From Bacillus altitudinis 41KF2b (GTDB lineage: Bacteria; Bacillota; Bacilli; Bacillales; Bacillaceae), in assembly GCF_000691145.1 (NCBI RefSeq), contig NZ_ASJC01000004.1, forward strand, positions 248,001 to 312,000: a stretch of 64,000 nt of DNA, in the 5' to 3' direction. The stretch's first letter is position 1, and every line of letters begins with the position of its first letter. Below are positions 30,237-38,459 of the stretch, piece after piece. The position numbers and the translations under genes were made by a program. The notes under the pieces are model-generated. The model was not told the origin of the DNA, did not search any database, and saw nothing but the letters and a program-made list of their open reading frames with translations.

Positions 30237-31007
30237 TTATATGCCTACAGGCACGATATACATCCCTGTTTCTGCATCTTGCTTAATTGTGACGGACACA
30301 TGATAAATGTGCCGCACCATCTCTTCGGTTAACACATCATTGGGCCGCCCTTCGCGGATAATTTGTCCATCTTTCATGGCGATGATGACATCACTATAGC
30401 GAATCGCCTGATTCATATCGTGCAGGACCATCACGATGGTTAATCCATGCTCGACATTGAGCTCTCGAATGAGCTCAAGAATGTCAAATTGATAATACAC
30501 ATCCAAATAAGTCGTCGGTTCATCTAAGAAAAGCATCGGTGTTTTTTGCGCTAAAGCCATCGCAATCCATACACGCTGCCGTTCTCCGCCTGACAATGAG
30601 GCGAGTGGCACCTTTCGCTTATCCGTCAGCTTTGTACAGGACAGCGCCCACTCGATTGCTTTCTCATCCTCTTCCTTGTCACTGCCGCGCATCGTTTGGT
30701 ACGGCGTTCTCCCAAATGCCACGACTCGTTCGATCGTCAAATCAAGCGGCGCTTCATTTTGCTGATGTACGACTGCCAGCTTTCTCGCGAGTTCCCTTGG
30801 CTTGAACGCATTCAGCTCTTGTCCATCTAAATGAATCTGTCCTTTATGTGGACAATGGTTATGTGCCATCAAAGAAAGCAGCGTGGATTTGCCCGAGCCA
30901 TTTGGACCGATAATGGTCGTAATTTTTCCTTTTTCGATCTTCGTGGTGACCGATTGAACAATGTCCCTCTGTCGATCATAGGAAAACGACACCTCACGAA
31001 TGTCCAT
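30237..31007 (-). CDS. Heme/iron-siderophore ABC transporter ATPase (first importer)
   Basis: 256 residues, FecE/FhuC-type ATPase: Walker A GPNGSGKS, signature LSGGERQR, Walker [13 protein letters not shown], switch His in VLHDMNQA. The start overlaps the permease stop by 14 nt, with GGGGGATC as RBS. Forms the first importer with the IsdF-like permease and IsdE-like lipoprotein upstream. Unlike its paralogue at 26371-27492 it has no oxygenase domain. Confidence 0.9.
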   Translation of the reverse strand: MDIREVSFSYDRQRDIVQSVTTKIEKGKITTIIGPNGSGKSTLLSLMAHNHCPHKGQIHLDGQELNAFKPRELARKLAVVHQQNEAPLDLTIERVVAFGRTPYQTMRGSDKEEDEKAIEWALSCTKLTDKRKVPLASLSGGERQRVWIAMALAQKTPMLFLDEPTTYLDVYYQFDILELIRELNVEHGLTIVMVLHDMNQAIRYSDVIIAMKDGQIIREGRPNDVLTEEMVRHIYHVSVTIKQDAETGMYIVPVGI

Positions 31008-31980
31008 GCAGACGATCCCCCCTTCTTAATAAAAAGATCAGAAACGGTCCGCCAATGACAGCCATGATTGTAGAAGCAGGGATTTCATTTGGTGCCACAA
31101 GCGTTCTGCCGAGCGTATCAGCCGTCAAAATGAGCAAGGCCCCGCTTAACGCAGAAAATGGAATCAGTACCCGATGGTCCGAACCGACAAGCCTTCTAGA
31201 GATATGGGGAATGAGCAAACCGACAAAGGCAATCACGCCCGCTACCGCAGCAGTCACCGCTGCTAATAACACCGCCGTGATTGAAATCAAAAGGCGCATT
31301 CTGGTCACACGCAATCCTAAGTTTTTCGCCGTCTTATCTTGAAGGGCAAGCAAGTTACACCATCTGCTAAAGAAAAGCGCAACCACAAGCCCAATGACGC
31401 CATAGACACCGATTAAACGGACATCTCCCCACGTTTTCATCGTCAGATTCGACTGCCCCGACTGATTAATGGTGATATTGAAATAGCTGCAAATGGTCAC
31501 AAACGCTTCTGCCATCCCTGTAAACATGGCATTGATGGCGATCCCCACCAGAATCATTCGAATCGGGCTTAAGCCGCCTTTCCAAGACAACACGTATACG
31601 AGGAAGCAGGCAATTGCCCCGCCTAAAACTGAAAATAAAGGAGAATAGAAATAAAATTGAGGAAGCGCTGTAATTGCCATTAAAGAAAAGAAGCTAGCTC
31701 CCGATGAAATACCAATAACACCGGCATCTGCTAATGGATTCCTCATCACAGACTGCAAGAGGACACCGGAGACAGATAAAGCCGCCCCTGTAAACATCGC
31801 AATGAGCATGCGGGGGATTCTTAAATCTTTAATGATTTCTACCTGTGCATGTTGACCGGTCATAAGCCCTTCCAATAATTCAATCGGTGTAACATGAATG
31901 CTCCCCGTAATGGCGGAATAAATAAATACGCCGGCTAGTAAGAGACTGACTATCAGAAATAAAATCCCTGTTTTTTTCAT
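30994..31980 (-). CDS. isdF: FecCD-family heme ABC transporter permease (IsdF-like)
   Basis: 328 residues, BtuC/FecCD permease. Landmarks: LRIPRMLIAMFTGAALSVSGVLLQSVMRNPLADAGVIGI and VAGVIAFVGLLIPHISRRLVG. Starts 33 bp after the IsdE-like lipoprotein, with AAAAGGACG as RBS. The IsdF name is by analogy with Isd loci of Staphylococcus and B. anthracis. Confidence 0.85.
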   Translation of the reverse strand: MKKTGILFLIVSLLLAGVFIYSAITGSIHVTPIELLEGLMTGQHAQVEIIKDLRIPRMLIAMFTGAALSVSGVLLQSVMRNPLADAGVIGISSGASFFSLMAITALPQFYFYSPLFSVLGGAIACFLVYVLSWKGGLSPIRMILVGIAINAMFTGMAEAFVTICSYFNITINQSGQSNLTMKTWGDVRLIGVYGVIGLVVALFFSRWCNLLALQDKTAKNLGLRVTRMRLLISITAVLLAAVTAAVAGVIAFVGLLIPHISRRLVGSDHRVLIPFSALSGALLILTADTLGRTLVAPNEIPASTIMAVIGGPFLIFLLRRGDRLHGHS

Positions 31981-32013
31981 CTTGAACGTCCTTTTATCAT
32001 TAAGATTCGCCGC

Positions 32014-32901
32014 TTATGACGGGTACAACATACGAGTCAATTCATCTAATGCCTCTGCTGCCTTTAAGTTGCCTGTTGTCCCGAATAAGCTTTCTTCGAG
32101 GTCGTACACCCGGTCTTGTTTGACCGCATTAAAATGTTTCCAAATATCATTTGTTTTAAATTCTTGATCAAACATTTTGACGACTTCATCCGGCATCCCA
32201 TGTGCAGCTCGGAGAATGATATCTGGATTGGCTTTTTGTAAATACTCCGTATTGGATGCCAAATACTCCATTTTCTCACCTTTTACGATGTTCTTTCCTC
32301 CTGCAATACGCACAAGATCACCGATATAGGAATTCTCTGTTGCCACTAAATAACTGCCTGGTACACCAAGCAAAATGAGAACGGATGGCTTCGTCTTTCC
32401 CTTCGTTCTCTCTTGTACGTCTTTCTTTTTTTGTTCAAAATCATCCACAATGCGTTTCGCTTGTGTCTTTCTATCATATTTTTCTCCAAGCTTTGTGATG
32501 GCGTTCTCCATCTTGTCCAGGCTCTCAAGGTTGAGGTATGTCGCAGGGACAGAAGCTTGTTGAAAAGGCGTTTCTAAATCATATTGAAGGGTCGTGACAG
32601 ACAGGACATCTGTCGGTTGAAGTGATTGGATGATTTCCATGTCCGGGCTCATTGGGTTACCGACTGCTGGGAGTCCTTTGTATCGAGCCGGCAAGGATTT
32701 TTGACTTGTTGGCACCCCGACAAGATCCACCTCTAGCGCATCCATGATCTCAGCAGCAGCTACAGTCGTTGCCACAATGCGGGCACTTGATGCTGCATTT
32801 TTTTTGCCTTTCGCTGCGCTTTCAGCTGATTGTGAGCAGCCTGCTAAGAAGACGCACACACATAGAGCCGTGATCAGGGTACATAACATTCGATGCTTCA
32901 A
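32014..32901 (-). CDS. isdE: Heme-binding lipoprotein (IsdE-like)
   Basis: About 295 residues. TTG start at 32901, 10 nt after AAAGGAGG; the ATG at 32964 would put this RBS inside the gene. Lipobox FLAGC near residue 20. Class III binding protein with RIVATTVAAAEIMDALEVDLVGVP and NPDIILRAAHGMPDEV. IsdE binds heme passed from NEAT proteins and delivers it to IsdF; a Met near HGMPDE could be an axial ligand, as in IsdE, but I cannot confirm that from sequence. It directly follows the large NEAT protein. Confidence 0.83.
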   Translation of the reverse strand: MKHRMLCTLITALCVCVFLAGCSQSAESAAKGKKNAASSARIVATTVAAAEIMDALEVDLVGVPTSQKSLPARYKGLPAVGNPMSPDMEIIQSLQPTDVLSVTTLQYDLETPFQQASVPATYLNLESLDKMENAITKLGEKYDRKTQAKRIVDDFEQKKKDVQERTKGKTKPSVLILLGVPGSYLVATENSYIGDLVRIAGGKNIVKGEKMEYLASNTEYLQKANPDIILRAAHGMPDEVVKMFDQEFKTNDIWKHFNAVKQDRVYDLEESLFGTTGNLKAAEALDELTRMLYPS

Positions 32902-32978
32902 AAAACGGAAGCCTCCTTTCGAAAAAAAGGAAGTGGATGCGCCGAGATGAATGGCGCACCTCACTTAAAATAGATTCT

Positions 32979-34787
32979 TTATCTTGTACGAGTTTGATAC
33001 TTTCTGACGAGCACGAATAGTGATCCGCCGAATAAAAGAATGTACACCCAAAGAAGTGAAGTATCTCCTGTTTTTGGGTTCAGCTGACCTGTCTCAGACT
33101 TGGTTTGGTCATCTGATGGCGTAAAGGTCATCTGCTCTGCACCCGTTTCCTCAGGGGCGAGATTCACAAGCTGGCTTGGTTGAGAATCGTGATCATTTGG
33201 ATTTTTTACAAATCCGATGCTCTCATCGTCTCCGATCACCGTCGCAATTCCGCTTCCTTCACCACTTGCGATGCCTTTCGTATCATAAACAAGTTTGACA
33301 TCATACTGCTCATAATAATTGGCAGCTGGAATGTCAATTTTCACGCGTGCTGCCTGATCACTACTCAAACTTTTTGCTTCATATTGAATCACTCGTGTAT
33401 CTGCTTTTTGATCAGCCTTTGCAACTAGCGTCTCTTCAAATTTACCGCCGGTTCCTACTTGGAACGACGTGATGGCTGAGCTGTTCTTCACAGTGTATGA
33501 AACGAAATGGCGGCCATTTTTCACCACCAATGTCGCAGGGCTCACGACGTAATCGTTCATGCGAGAAAGCTCATCTTTGTCTGCTTTCTTCATTGAAAAA
33601 GGAAGCTTGTACACCCCGTCTTTTAGCTGAACTGTCTCTTGATTCGTTCCGCCGTTCGTTGTGTCTGGTGCTGGTTTATTTGGTTTTGGTGTTTCTGGTG
33701 TAGCCGGTGTTTCTTCCTCTATTTGACCGTCCTTCAGTGGAACGATACTTTTTGAATCAAATTGAAAACGAATATCGTACGTTTGATCATAGTGAGCGGC
33801 TGCTACTACAATGTGTACTTTTCCGTTAACTGCTTTTTTCAGATCAGACACTTCAAATGAAGCCACTCTTGTGTTCTTTGCTTGATCTGTGCTCACGTTT
33901 TTCACTTCTTGATAAGAACCGTTTTTCTCTATTTTCAAAGAATCAACTGACGTATGATCCTTCACCGTAAAGGAAACGGTTTGCGTTCCATTTTTAACGG
34001 TTAACGATGCTGGATGTGAGAAGTATTGGCTCATCCGAGATGCCTCATCCTCATCGCCCTTCAGCACACTGTAGTTGATACGATACACACCATCTTTTAA
34101 TTGGTTCTGCGTCGAATCAACTGGTGTTGTGCCGTTTTGATCATCTGGCTTTGTTTCGCTGTCGCCTGGCGTCGTGCCACTTTGATCATCCGGCTTTGTT
34201 TCGCTGTCGCCTGGCGTCGTACCATTTTGATCATCTGGTGTTGTTTCGCTGTCGCCTGGCGTCGTACCGTTTTGATCATCAGGTGTTGTTTCACTATCGT
34301 CTGGCTTCGCAGGCGTGACAAGTGTGAGACTGCTCTGATCGAAAGCGATCTGTACGTCATACGCCTCATCATAAATAAAGCCGCCTAAGTCCCAGTAAAT
34401 TTTGACCCAGCCATTTAATTTGGCTGATACATCGGCTACATCAAATTTGATCACACGCGTATTCGCTGTCTCATCTTCACTGACCGTTTCAGTGGTGACG
34501 AGAGAGCCATTTTGTTCGACCTTGAAATCTGTGATTTCTTTGCTTTGCTTCAGCGTAAGATAGGCAGTCGTCTTGCCATTTTCGATGATGAGCTTAGCTG
34601 GCTTTTCTGTATACGTATCCATCATGGATGCTTCAGTGCTGCCATTTTTTAAAATGGTGAATCCGGCCGTATATTCACCATCAACCAATGATGCCGCCTG
34701 AGCCGTTCCTTGAGGCAGCTGAAACGCAGTCAACAAACTGAATAAAACGAGCAGAATAGCTGTCTGTAGATGAAAAAGACGTTTCAA
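32979..34787 (-). CDS. Wall-anchored heme receptor with three NEAT domains
   Basis: 602 residues. Signal peptide (1-31), NEAT1 (about 32-152), a Pro/Thr/Asp repeat linker, NEAT2 (about 232-352), NEAT3 (about 388-505), and a sorting signal NPKTG (570-574) with hydrophobic segment and RKYQTRTR tail. Each NEAT ends with the YxxxY heme-iron motif (YDEAY, YDQTY, YYEQY) and has the upstream 3-10 helix segment (SMMDTY, SRMSQY, SRMNDY). It should take heme from hemoproteins or relay it inward. The signal resembles that recognised by B. anthracis SrtB. The linker is encoded by four 45-bp repeats. Confidence 0.9.
   Translation of the reverse strand: MKRLFHLQTAILLVLFSLLTAFQLPQGTAQAASLVDGEYTAGFTILKNGSTEASMMDTYTEKPAKLIIENGKTTAYLTLKQSKEITDFKVEQNGSLVTTETVSEDETANTRVIKFDVADVSAKLNGWVKIYWDLGGFIYDEAYDVQIAFDQSSLTLVTPAKPDDSETTPDDQNGTTPGDSETTPDDQNGTTPGDSETKPDDQSGTTPGDSETKPDDQNGTTPVDSTQNQLKDGVYRINYSVLKGDEDEASRMSQYFSHPASLTVKNGTQTVSFTVKDHTSVDSLKIEKNGSYQEVKNVSTDQAKNTRVASFEVSDLKKAVNGKVHIVVAAAHYDQTYDIRFQFDSKSIVPLKDGQIEEETPATPETPKPNKPAPDTTNGGTNQETVQLKDGVYKLPFSMKKADKDELSRMNDYVVSPATLVVKNGRHFVSYTVKNSSAITSFQVGTGGKFEETLVAKADQKADTRVIQYEAKSLSSDQAARVKIDIPAANYYEQYDVKLVYDTKGIASGEGSGIATVIGDDESIGFVKNPNDHDSQPSQLVNLAPEETGAEQMTFTPSDDQTKSETGQLNPKTGDTSLLWVYILLFGGSLFVLVRKYQTRTR
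34129..34308. repeat. Four tandem 45-bp repeats encoding the NEAT-protein linker
   Basis: Units at 34129, 34174, 34219 and 34264 encode 15-residue copies of the type DSETxPDDQNGTTPG. They differ at a few bases and include KP/TP and N/S variants. Copy number could vary by recombination, changing the distance between NEAT1 and NEAT2. Confidence 0.85.
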
Positions 34788-34806
34788 AAGATGACACTTC
34801 CTTCCG

Positions 34807-35463
34807 TTAATGCTTGATGATCCACTTTCTCGCTAAAAACCCGCCTGAACATAAGACAAGCACAAGGAGCCATCCCATCTGGCTTGTATCACCAGTTTGA
34901 GGATTTTCTTCTTGTTTTGTTTTGGTGGATGAATCAGTTGTTTTGGTTGTTTCTTTTGATGATTCTTGATGTTTTGCTGCACCTGCTGTTTCTTTTGAAC
35001 TGTCAGAAGAAAGTGACTTGATGCTGCTTTCATCGAATTTCAGCTGGATGGTATAGTCGTGATCATAATCAGCCGATTTGACTGTGACATGGATTTTTGA
35101 CTTGATTGGTTTAGACAAACTCTGTGCTTGGAATTGAACAAGCCTTGTATTGGCTTTCTTATTCGTTGATAGAACCGTCGTATCGACATAGCCACCATTT
35201 CCCGGCACTTTAAATTCCGTTACCCAGCTGCTGTTTTTAATGGTCATTTGCACAGTCAGCTTGCCATTTTTCACGATCACTTTTGCCGGCTTCAGCCAGT
35301 AATCATTTGCCATCGAAACGGCAGTTCCTTCGGCCTTCATCACAGTGTAATTGACGGAGTATGTACCATCATTTAATGAGGCAGCCTGTGCATTTGAAAA
35401 AGGCAGTATAAGTGCCAGCAATAATGCAGCCACAAAGGCTGGCATCCTGATCCATTTTTTCAT
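34807..35463 (-). CDS. isdC: Wall-anchored single-NEAT heme relay protein (IsdC-like)
   Basis: 218 residues. Signal peptide (1-27), one NEAT domain (about 28-150) with SMANDYW helix and YDHDY heme motif, a Ser/Lys/Thr-rich spacer, and NPQTG (187-191) before a hydrophobic segment and RKWIIKH tail. Length, single NEAT and SrtB-type signal fit IsdC, the wall-buried relay that passes heme to IsdE. Lies between a secreted NEAT protein and the three-NEAT receptor. Confidence 0.82.
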   Translation of the reverse strand: MKKWIRMPAFVAALLLALILPFSNAQAASLNDGTYSVNYTVMKAEGTAVSMANDYWLKPAKVIVKNGKLTVQMTIKNSSWVTEFKVPGNGGYVDTTVLSTNKKANTRLVQFQAQSLSKPIKSKIHVTVKSADYDHDYTIQLKFDESSIKSLSSDSSKETAGAAKHQESSKETTKTTDSSTKTKQEENPQTGDTSQMGWLLVLVLCSGGFLARKWIIKH

Positions 35464-35483
35464 CAGATGAATTTCCTCCCTTT

Positions 35484-35942
35484 TTATTGAACAGTTGCTG
35501 CATCAAACTTGATGCGAATATCGTAATTGCCTGTATATCCAATGACCGGTACAGTCACACTCACTTTAGCTGGTACAACATCTGTCAGGCTGTTGACATT
35601 GAACTCTACCGTTCTCTTATTAGCAGCTGTGTTTGTACTGATCACCTTCGCATCTTTGTAGACACCTTGATCCAATGTTTTAAAGCTTGTAATCCAAGAG
35701 CTGTTCGTTAACGTGACTTGCGCTTTGATTTTTCCGTCCTTCACAACAAGCTTAGCTGGTTTTTCAAAATACGTATTTGCTGTTGACGTTGAATCACTGT
35801 CTGCTTTCCATACCACATATTGTGCTGAATATTGACCATCTGCTAAGTCTGCTGCTGAGGCAGAGCTAACCGGGGCTAGAGCAAACAATAGAACAAAGCT
35901 AAAGAATAATAAGACGTGTGATGCTGAACGAAGTGATTTCAT
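35484..35942 (-). CDS. Secreted single-NEAT heme-binding protein
   Basis: 152 residues: signal peptide (about 1-30, ending SSASAA) and one NEAT domain with STANTYF helix and YTGNY motif. The protein ends right after the domain, with no sorting signal, so it is probably released as a hemophore, as IsdX proteins are in B. anthracis. RBS GGAGG is 7 nt before the ATG. First gene of the locus; a Fur box covers the leader immediately upstream. Confidence 0.85.
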   Translation of the reverse strand: MKSLRSASHVLLFFSFVLLFALAPVSSASAADLADGQYSAQYVVWKADSDSTSTANTYFEKPAKLVVKDGKIKAQVTLTNSSWITSFKTLDQGVYKDAKVISTNTAANKRTVEFNVNSLTDVVPAKVSVTVPVIGYTGNYDIRIKFDAATVQ

Positions 35943-35958
35943 ATATATCCTCCTAAAT

Positions 35959-35977
35959 GATATTGATAATTATTCTC
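35959..35977. promoter_or_regulatory. Fur box (proximal)
   Basis: GATATTGATAATTATTCTC matches GATAATGATAATCATTATC at 16 of 19 positions. It lies 17 bp before the secreted NEAT gene, near its RBS. Confidence 0.75.
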
Positions 35978-36030
35978 AATAGACAATAAAAAAAATAACC
36001 TTTATCAGCGTATGAATCACACTCATAAAT

Positions 36031-36049
36031 GATTATGATAATCATTATC
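36031..36049. promoter_or_regulatory. Fur box (distal, near-perfect)
   Basis: GATTATGATAATCATTATC matches the 19-bp Fur consensus at 18 positions. It is 72 bp upstream of the proximal box and overlaps a candidate minus-strand promoter (TTGATA-N17-TTATGA). The remaining 36050-36276 holds no ORF I can support. Confidence 0.88.
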
Positions 36050-36277
36050 AATTGAGTTTAAAAAATAAATCTTTGCTTTCGACAAGTCAAAGATGTCTGC
36101 TGCTACATGATGTAGTGATACACGGTTTAGGTAATCTGTCCCATTCATGATACCATGGCATAACCTCCCCATTCCATTACAGGGAAAAGAACCCTCTTCT
36201 CCTTGATATTATATGATGAATGAATTTATTGTCAACATCATTTTTCATACTATTGACTTAGATTTCTGGAAAATCAC

Positions 36278-36314
36278 AAAAAAAAAATCGATCAGGGGCA
36301 CTGATCGAAATCGA
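36278..36314 (-). terminator. Intrinsic terminator of the HxlR gene
   Basis: AATCGATTTCGATCAG-TGCCC-CTGATCGATT followed by about ten T on the minus strand, starting at the HxlR stop. Confidence 0.88.
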
Positions 36315-36647
36315 TTAAGAAGGGACATGTTCACCCTTTTCACTATTTTTTCGCTCTAAAGACCAAGCATACATTTCCCGTATGACTGGTTCAATTTTCT
36401 TTCCTTGTTCTGTTAGTTCATATTCAATCCGCACGGGAATGTCGGGATATACTTTTTTCTCAACAAGACCTTCAGCTTCTAAATCTTTCAGCCTTTCTGA
36501 TAATAACCGTCCGCTGATGTTCATTTCATTTTCTAGCTGACAAAAACGTTTTGGCCCTGTCAAAAGCTGATTGATGATGAGAATCACCCACTTCTTCCCT
36601 AAAATCTCCATGGCATCTGTAATTGGGCAGCCATCTACTTGAGCCAT
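36315..36647 (-). CDS. HxlR-family transcriptional regulator
   Basis: 110 residues, winged helix (DUF24). Cys7 in VDGCPITDAMEILGKKW is the conserved N-terminal Cys that in YodB, CatR and HypR senses electrophiles or disulfide stress. GPKRFCQLENEMNISGRLLSERLKDLE is the recognition region. RBS GGAGGGAG. Divergent from the dioxygenase-ribA-ribD operon; a palindrome between them (36718-36732) is the likely operator. I infer that it represses that operon. Confidence 0.85.
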   Translation of the reverse strand: MAQVDGCPITDAMEILGKKWVILIINQLLTGPKRFCQLENEMNISGRLLSERLKDLEAEGLVEKKVYPDIPVRIEYELTEQGKKIEPVIREMYAWSLERKNSEKGEHVPS

Positions 36648-36717
36648 ACTTTACTCCCTCCTGCTTTTCTCTACTTTTTTTCATTATAACATAATTAATT
36701 ACTTGAAATAAGTCACT

Positions 36718-36732
36718 AACTATTATATAGTT
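36718..36732. promoter_or_regulatory. Candidate HxlR operator
   Basis: AACTAT-TAT-ATAGTT is a perfect inverted repeat in the 179-bp divergent region. It resembles the TTACTAT-N-ATAGTAA-type sites used by YodB/CatR regulators. Confidence 0.6.
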
Positions 36733-36826
36733 TAGTTACTAAAAGTAACAAGGTGATCATTTTTATCAATTTTCAATAAACCATTGAACATGCAGATGCA
36801 TATAACATGAAGGAGATGACCGAGCT

Positions 36827-37720
36827 TTGAATACAATAGAGCAGGTAAGATTAGGTGTAACAGAATTACATGTGTCCAGCTTTGAGCGTTCTTTGCCTTT
36901 TTATACAGACATTTTAGGTTTTACTTTATTAGAACAGACGGATTCTACTGTCACGCTTGGCAGCAACGCAAAGGAACCAATCCTTGTGCTGAAAGAAGAT
37001 GTGCAGCTGAAAGAGAAGCCGGATCATGAGCCAGGACTTTATCATTTTGCGGTTTTATTACCTACCAGAAAAAACCTGGGCACATGGCTGGCGCATGTGA
37101 TCAAAAAAGGCTATCCTTTAATTGGAGCAAGCGATCACTTTTTCAGTGAAGCCATTTATTTAAGTGATCCAGATGGCATCGGCGTTGAGATTTATGCTGA
37201 TCGTCCTCAGGACATATGGGTAGGTGAGCATGGAGAGCTGAAAGGTGGCGGAAATGCTCCGCTTGATGGAGATGGTCTCCTGCAAGAAGCCGCTGATTCC
37301 ACCTGGGAAGGACTCCCGGCTGGTACAGTCATGGGACACTTGCATTTCCATCTCAACCCAGAAGAAGCCGATTCCTTTTATGTGAACACGCTCGGTTTTC
37401 ATATCCGAATGGCTCCCCCAGCCAGCTTATTCGTTGCTGGTGGCGTCTATCATCACCACCTTGCCTTTAATGCATGGGGACGCGGGAGAAAAGGAGCCAT
37501 TGATCCACGTTTTTCAGGAATTAGAAGCTATACACTGGTTTTCCCAAAAGAAGACGATAGAACATCCGTCGTCGAACGTCTGACAAAAGCAGGTGTTCAC
37601 ATGAACACGACAGGAAAAAGTAACGAATTTATTGATCCATTTGGCGTTCTCGTTCGTTTACAGATTGAAGAAACAGACAAAAAAGAAGGTGCAGAATATG
37701 GACAAACACACAGAGGTTAA
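36827..37720 (+). CDS. VOC-superfamily extradiol dioxygenase-like protein (CatE-like)
   Basis: 297 residues, two VOC modules. Resembles CatE/YfiE catechol-2,3-dioxygenases of Bacillus. Metal-ligand candidates: His171/173 in MGHLHFH and His209-211 in VYHHHLAFNAW. The usual C-terminal Glu is not obvious (FGVLVRL has Arg there); Glu121 in the first module is an alternative. Activity is therefore uncertain. TTG start at 36827, with AGGAG upstream. Its end overlaps ribA by 23 nt. The partnering with ribA and ribD and a Cys-bearing HxlR regulator suggests a role in redox or quinone stress. Confidence 0.75.
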   Translation: MNTIEQVRLGVTELHVSSFERSLPFYTDILGFTLLEQTDSTVTLGSNAKEPILVLKEDVQLKEKPDHEPGLYHFAVLLPTRKNLGTWLAHVIKKGYPLIGASDHFFSEAIYLSDPDGIGVEIYADRPQDIWVGEHGELKGGGNAPLDGDGLLQEAADSTWEGLPAGTVMGHLHFHLNPEEADSFYVNTLGFHIRMAPPASLFVAGGVYHHHLAFNAWGRGRKGAIDPRFSGIRSYTLVFPKEDDRTSVVERLTKAGVHMNTTGKSNEFIDPFGVLVRLQIEETDKKEGAEYGQTHRG

Positions 37721-38459
37721 AACAGCCATTTTAAAAGATAAAATCAAACGAGTACAGCAAGAAGACGGATTTATATATATCACTGGACCTATTAAACTGC
37801 CAGTGAATTTAGACGGTAGAACGGTCATGTTTAACTGGTATTCATGGTTAAAAGATGATGGGAAAGAACCATTATCAGATGATGCTTTAATCGAAAGCCT
37901 TTCCTCCCGTGAGCTTGCAGATCACCAGCAATCAAGTGTCCTTGTTTACGGAGATTTCGAACATGCTGATGAAGCGCTGATCCGCATGCATTCCATCTGC
38001 CACACCGGCGATATTTTCGGAAGCAAACGCTGCGATTGCGGGTTCCAATTGAAACAGTCTATGCGGATGATTGAGGACAATGGAGCAGGCGCACTGTTTT
38101 ATTTAGCCAACCATGAAGGACGCGGGATTGGTCTTTTCAGTAAAGCCATGGCCTACATCTTGCAAGAAAACGGCTACGATACAGTAGAAGCAAACGAAGC
38201 ACTAGGCTTTGAAGATGATACACGTCAATATGAAGAAGCGATTGCTGTTCTTCAAACATTGCGTACAAAACCAGTCAGACTTATTACCAATAATCCGAAA
38301 AAGACCGATGCTATCAGTCATGCAGGCCTTTCTCTTTCTGGACGGATTCCACTTTGGGGTGATGTCTCTGAGTTCAATGAGAAATACTTGCAGACAAAAA
38401 TTAACCGCTCAGGCCATATGAAGGCGGATCAAGAGGTGCGTACGATTGCCACATCATGA
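37698..38459 (+). CDS. ribA: Stand-alone GTP cyclohydrolase II (RibA)
   Basis: Converts GTP to 2,5-diamino-6-ribosylamino-pyrimidinone phosphate, the first step to riboflavin. 253 residues. Zn-site Cys101, Cys112 and Cys114 in HSICHTGDIFGSKRCDCG; also ANHEGRGIGL, DTVEANEALGFEDD and LITNNPKKTDA. The N-terminal 80 residues are longer than the minimal domain. No RibB (DHBP synthase) half is present; in the standard Bacillus rib operon RibA is fused to RibB, so this looks like a second copy. ATG at 37698 with GAAGGTG before it. Overlaps ribD by 14 nt. Confidence 0.85.
   Translation: MDKHTEVKTAILKDKIKRVQQEDGFIYITGPIKLPVNLDGRTVMFNWYSWLKDDGKEPLSDDALIESLSSRELADHQQSSVLVYGDFEHADEALIRMHSICHTGDIFGSKRCDCGFQLKQSMRMIEDNGAGALFYLANHEGRGIGLFSKAMAYILQENGYDTVEANEALGFEDDTRQYEEAIAVLQTLRTKPVRLITNNPKKTDAISHAGLSLSGRIPLWGDVSEFNEKYLQTKINRSGHMKADQEVRTIATS

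Noticed and set aside
34129..34308. Regular repeats as a CRISPR array
   Set aside because: Units are contiguous, lack unique spacers and encode a Pro/Thr/Asp linker in frame.
34097..34388. Long open frames on both strands across the NEAT linker repeats
   Set aside because: They arise because the 45-bp repeat has no stop in several frames. The products are low-complexity and lack ribosome binding sites, and the NEAT frame is clearly the coding one.
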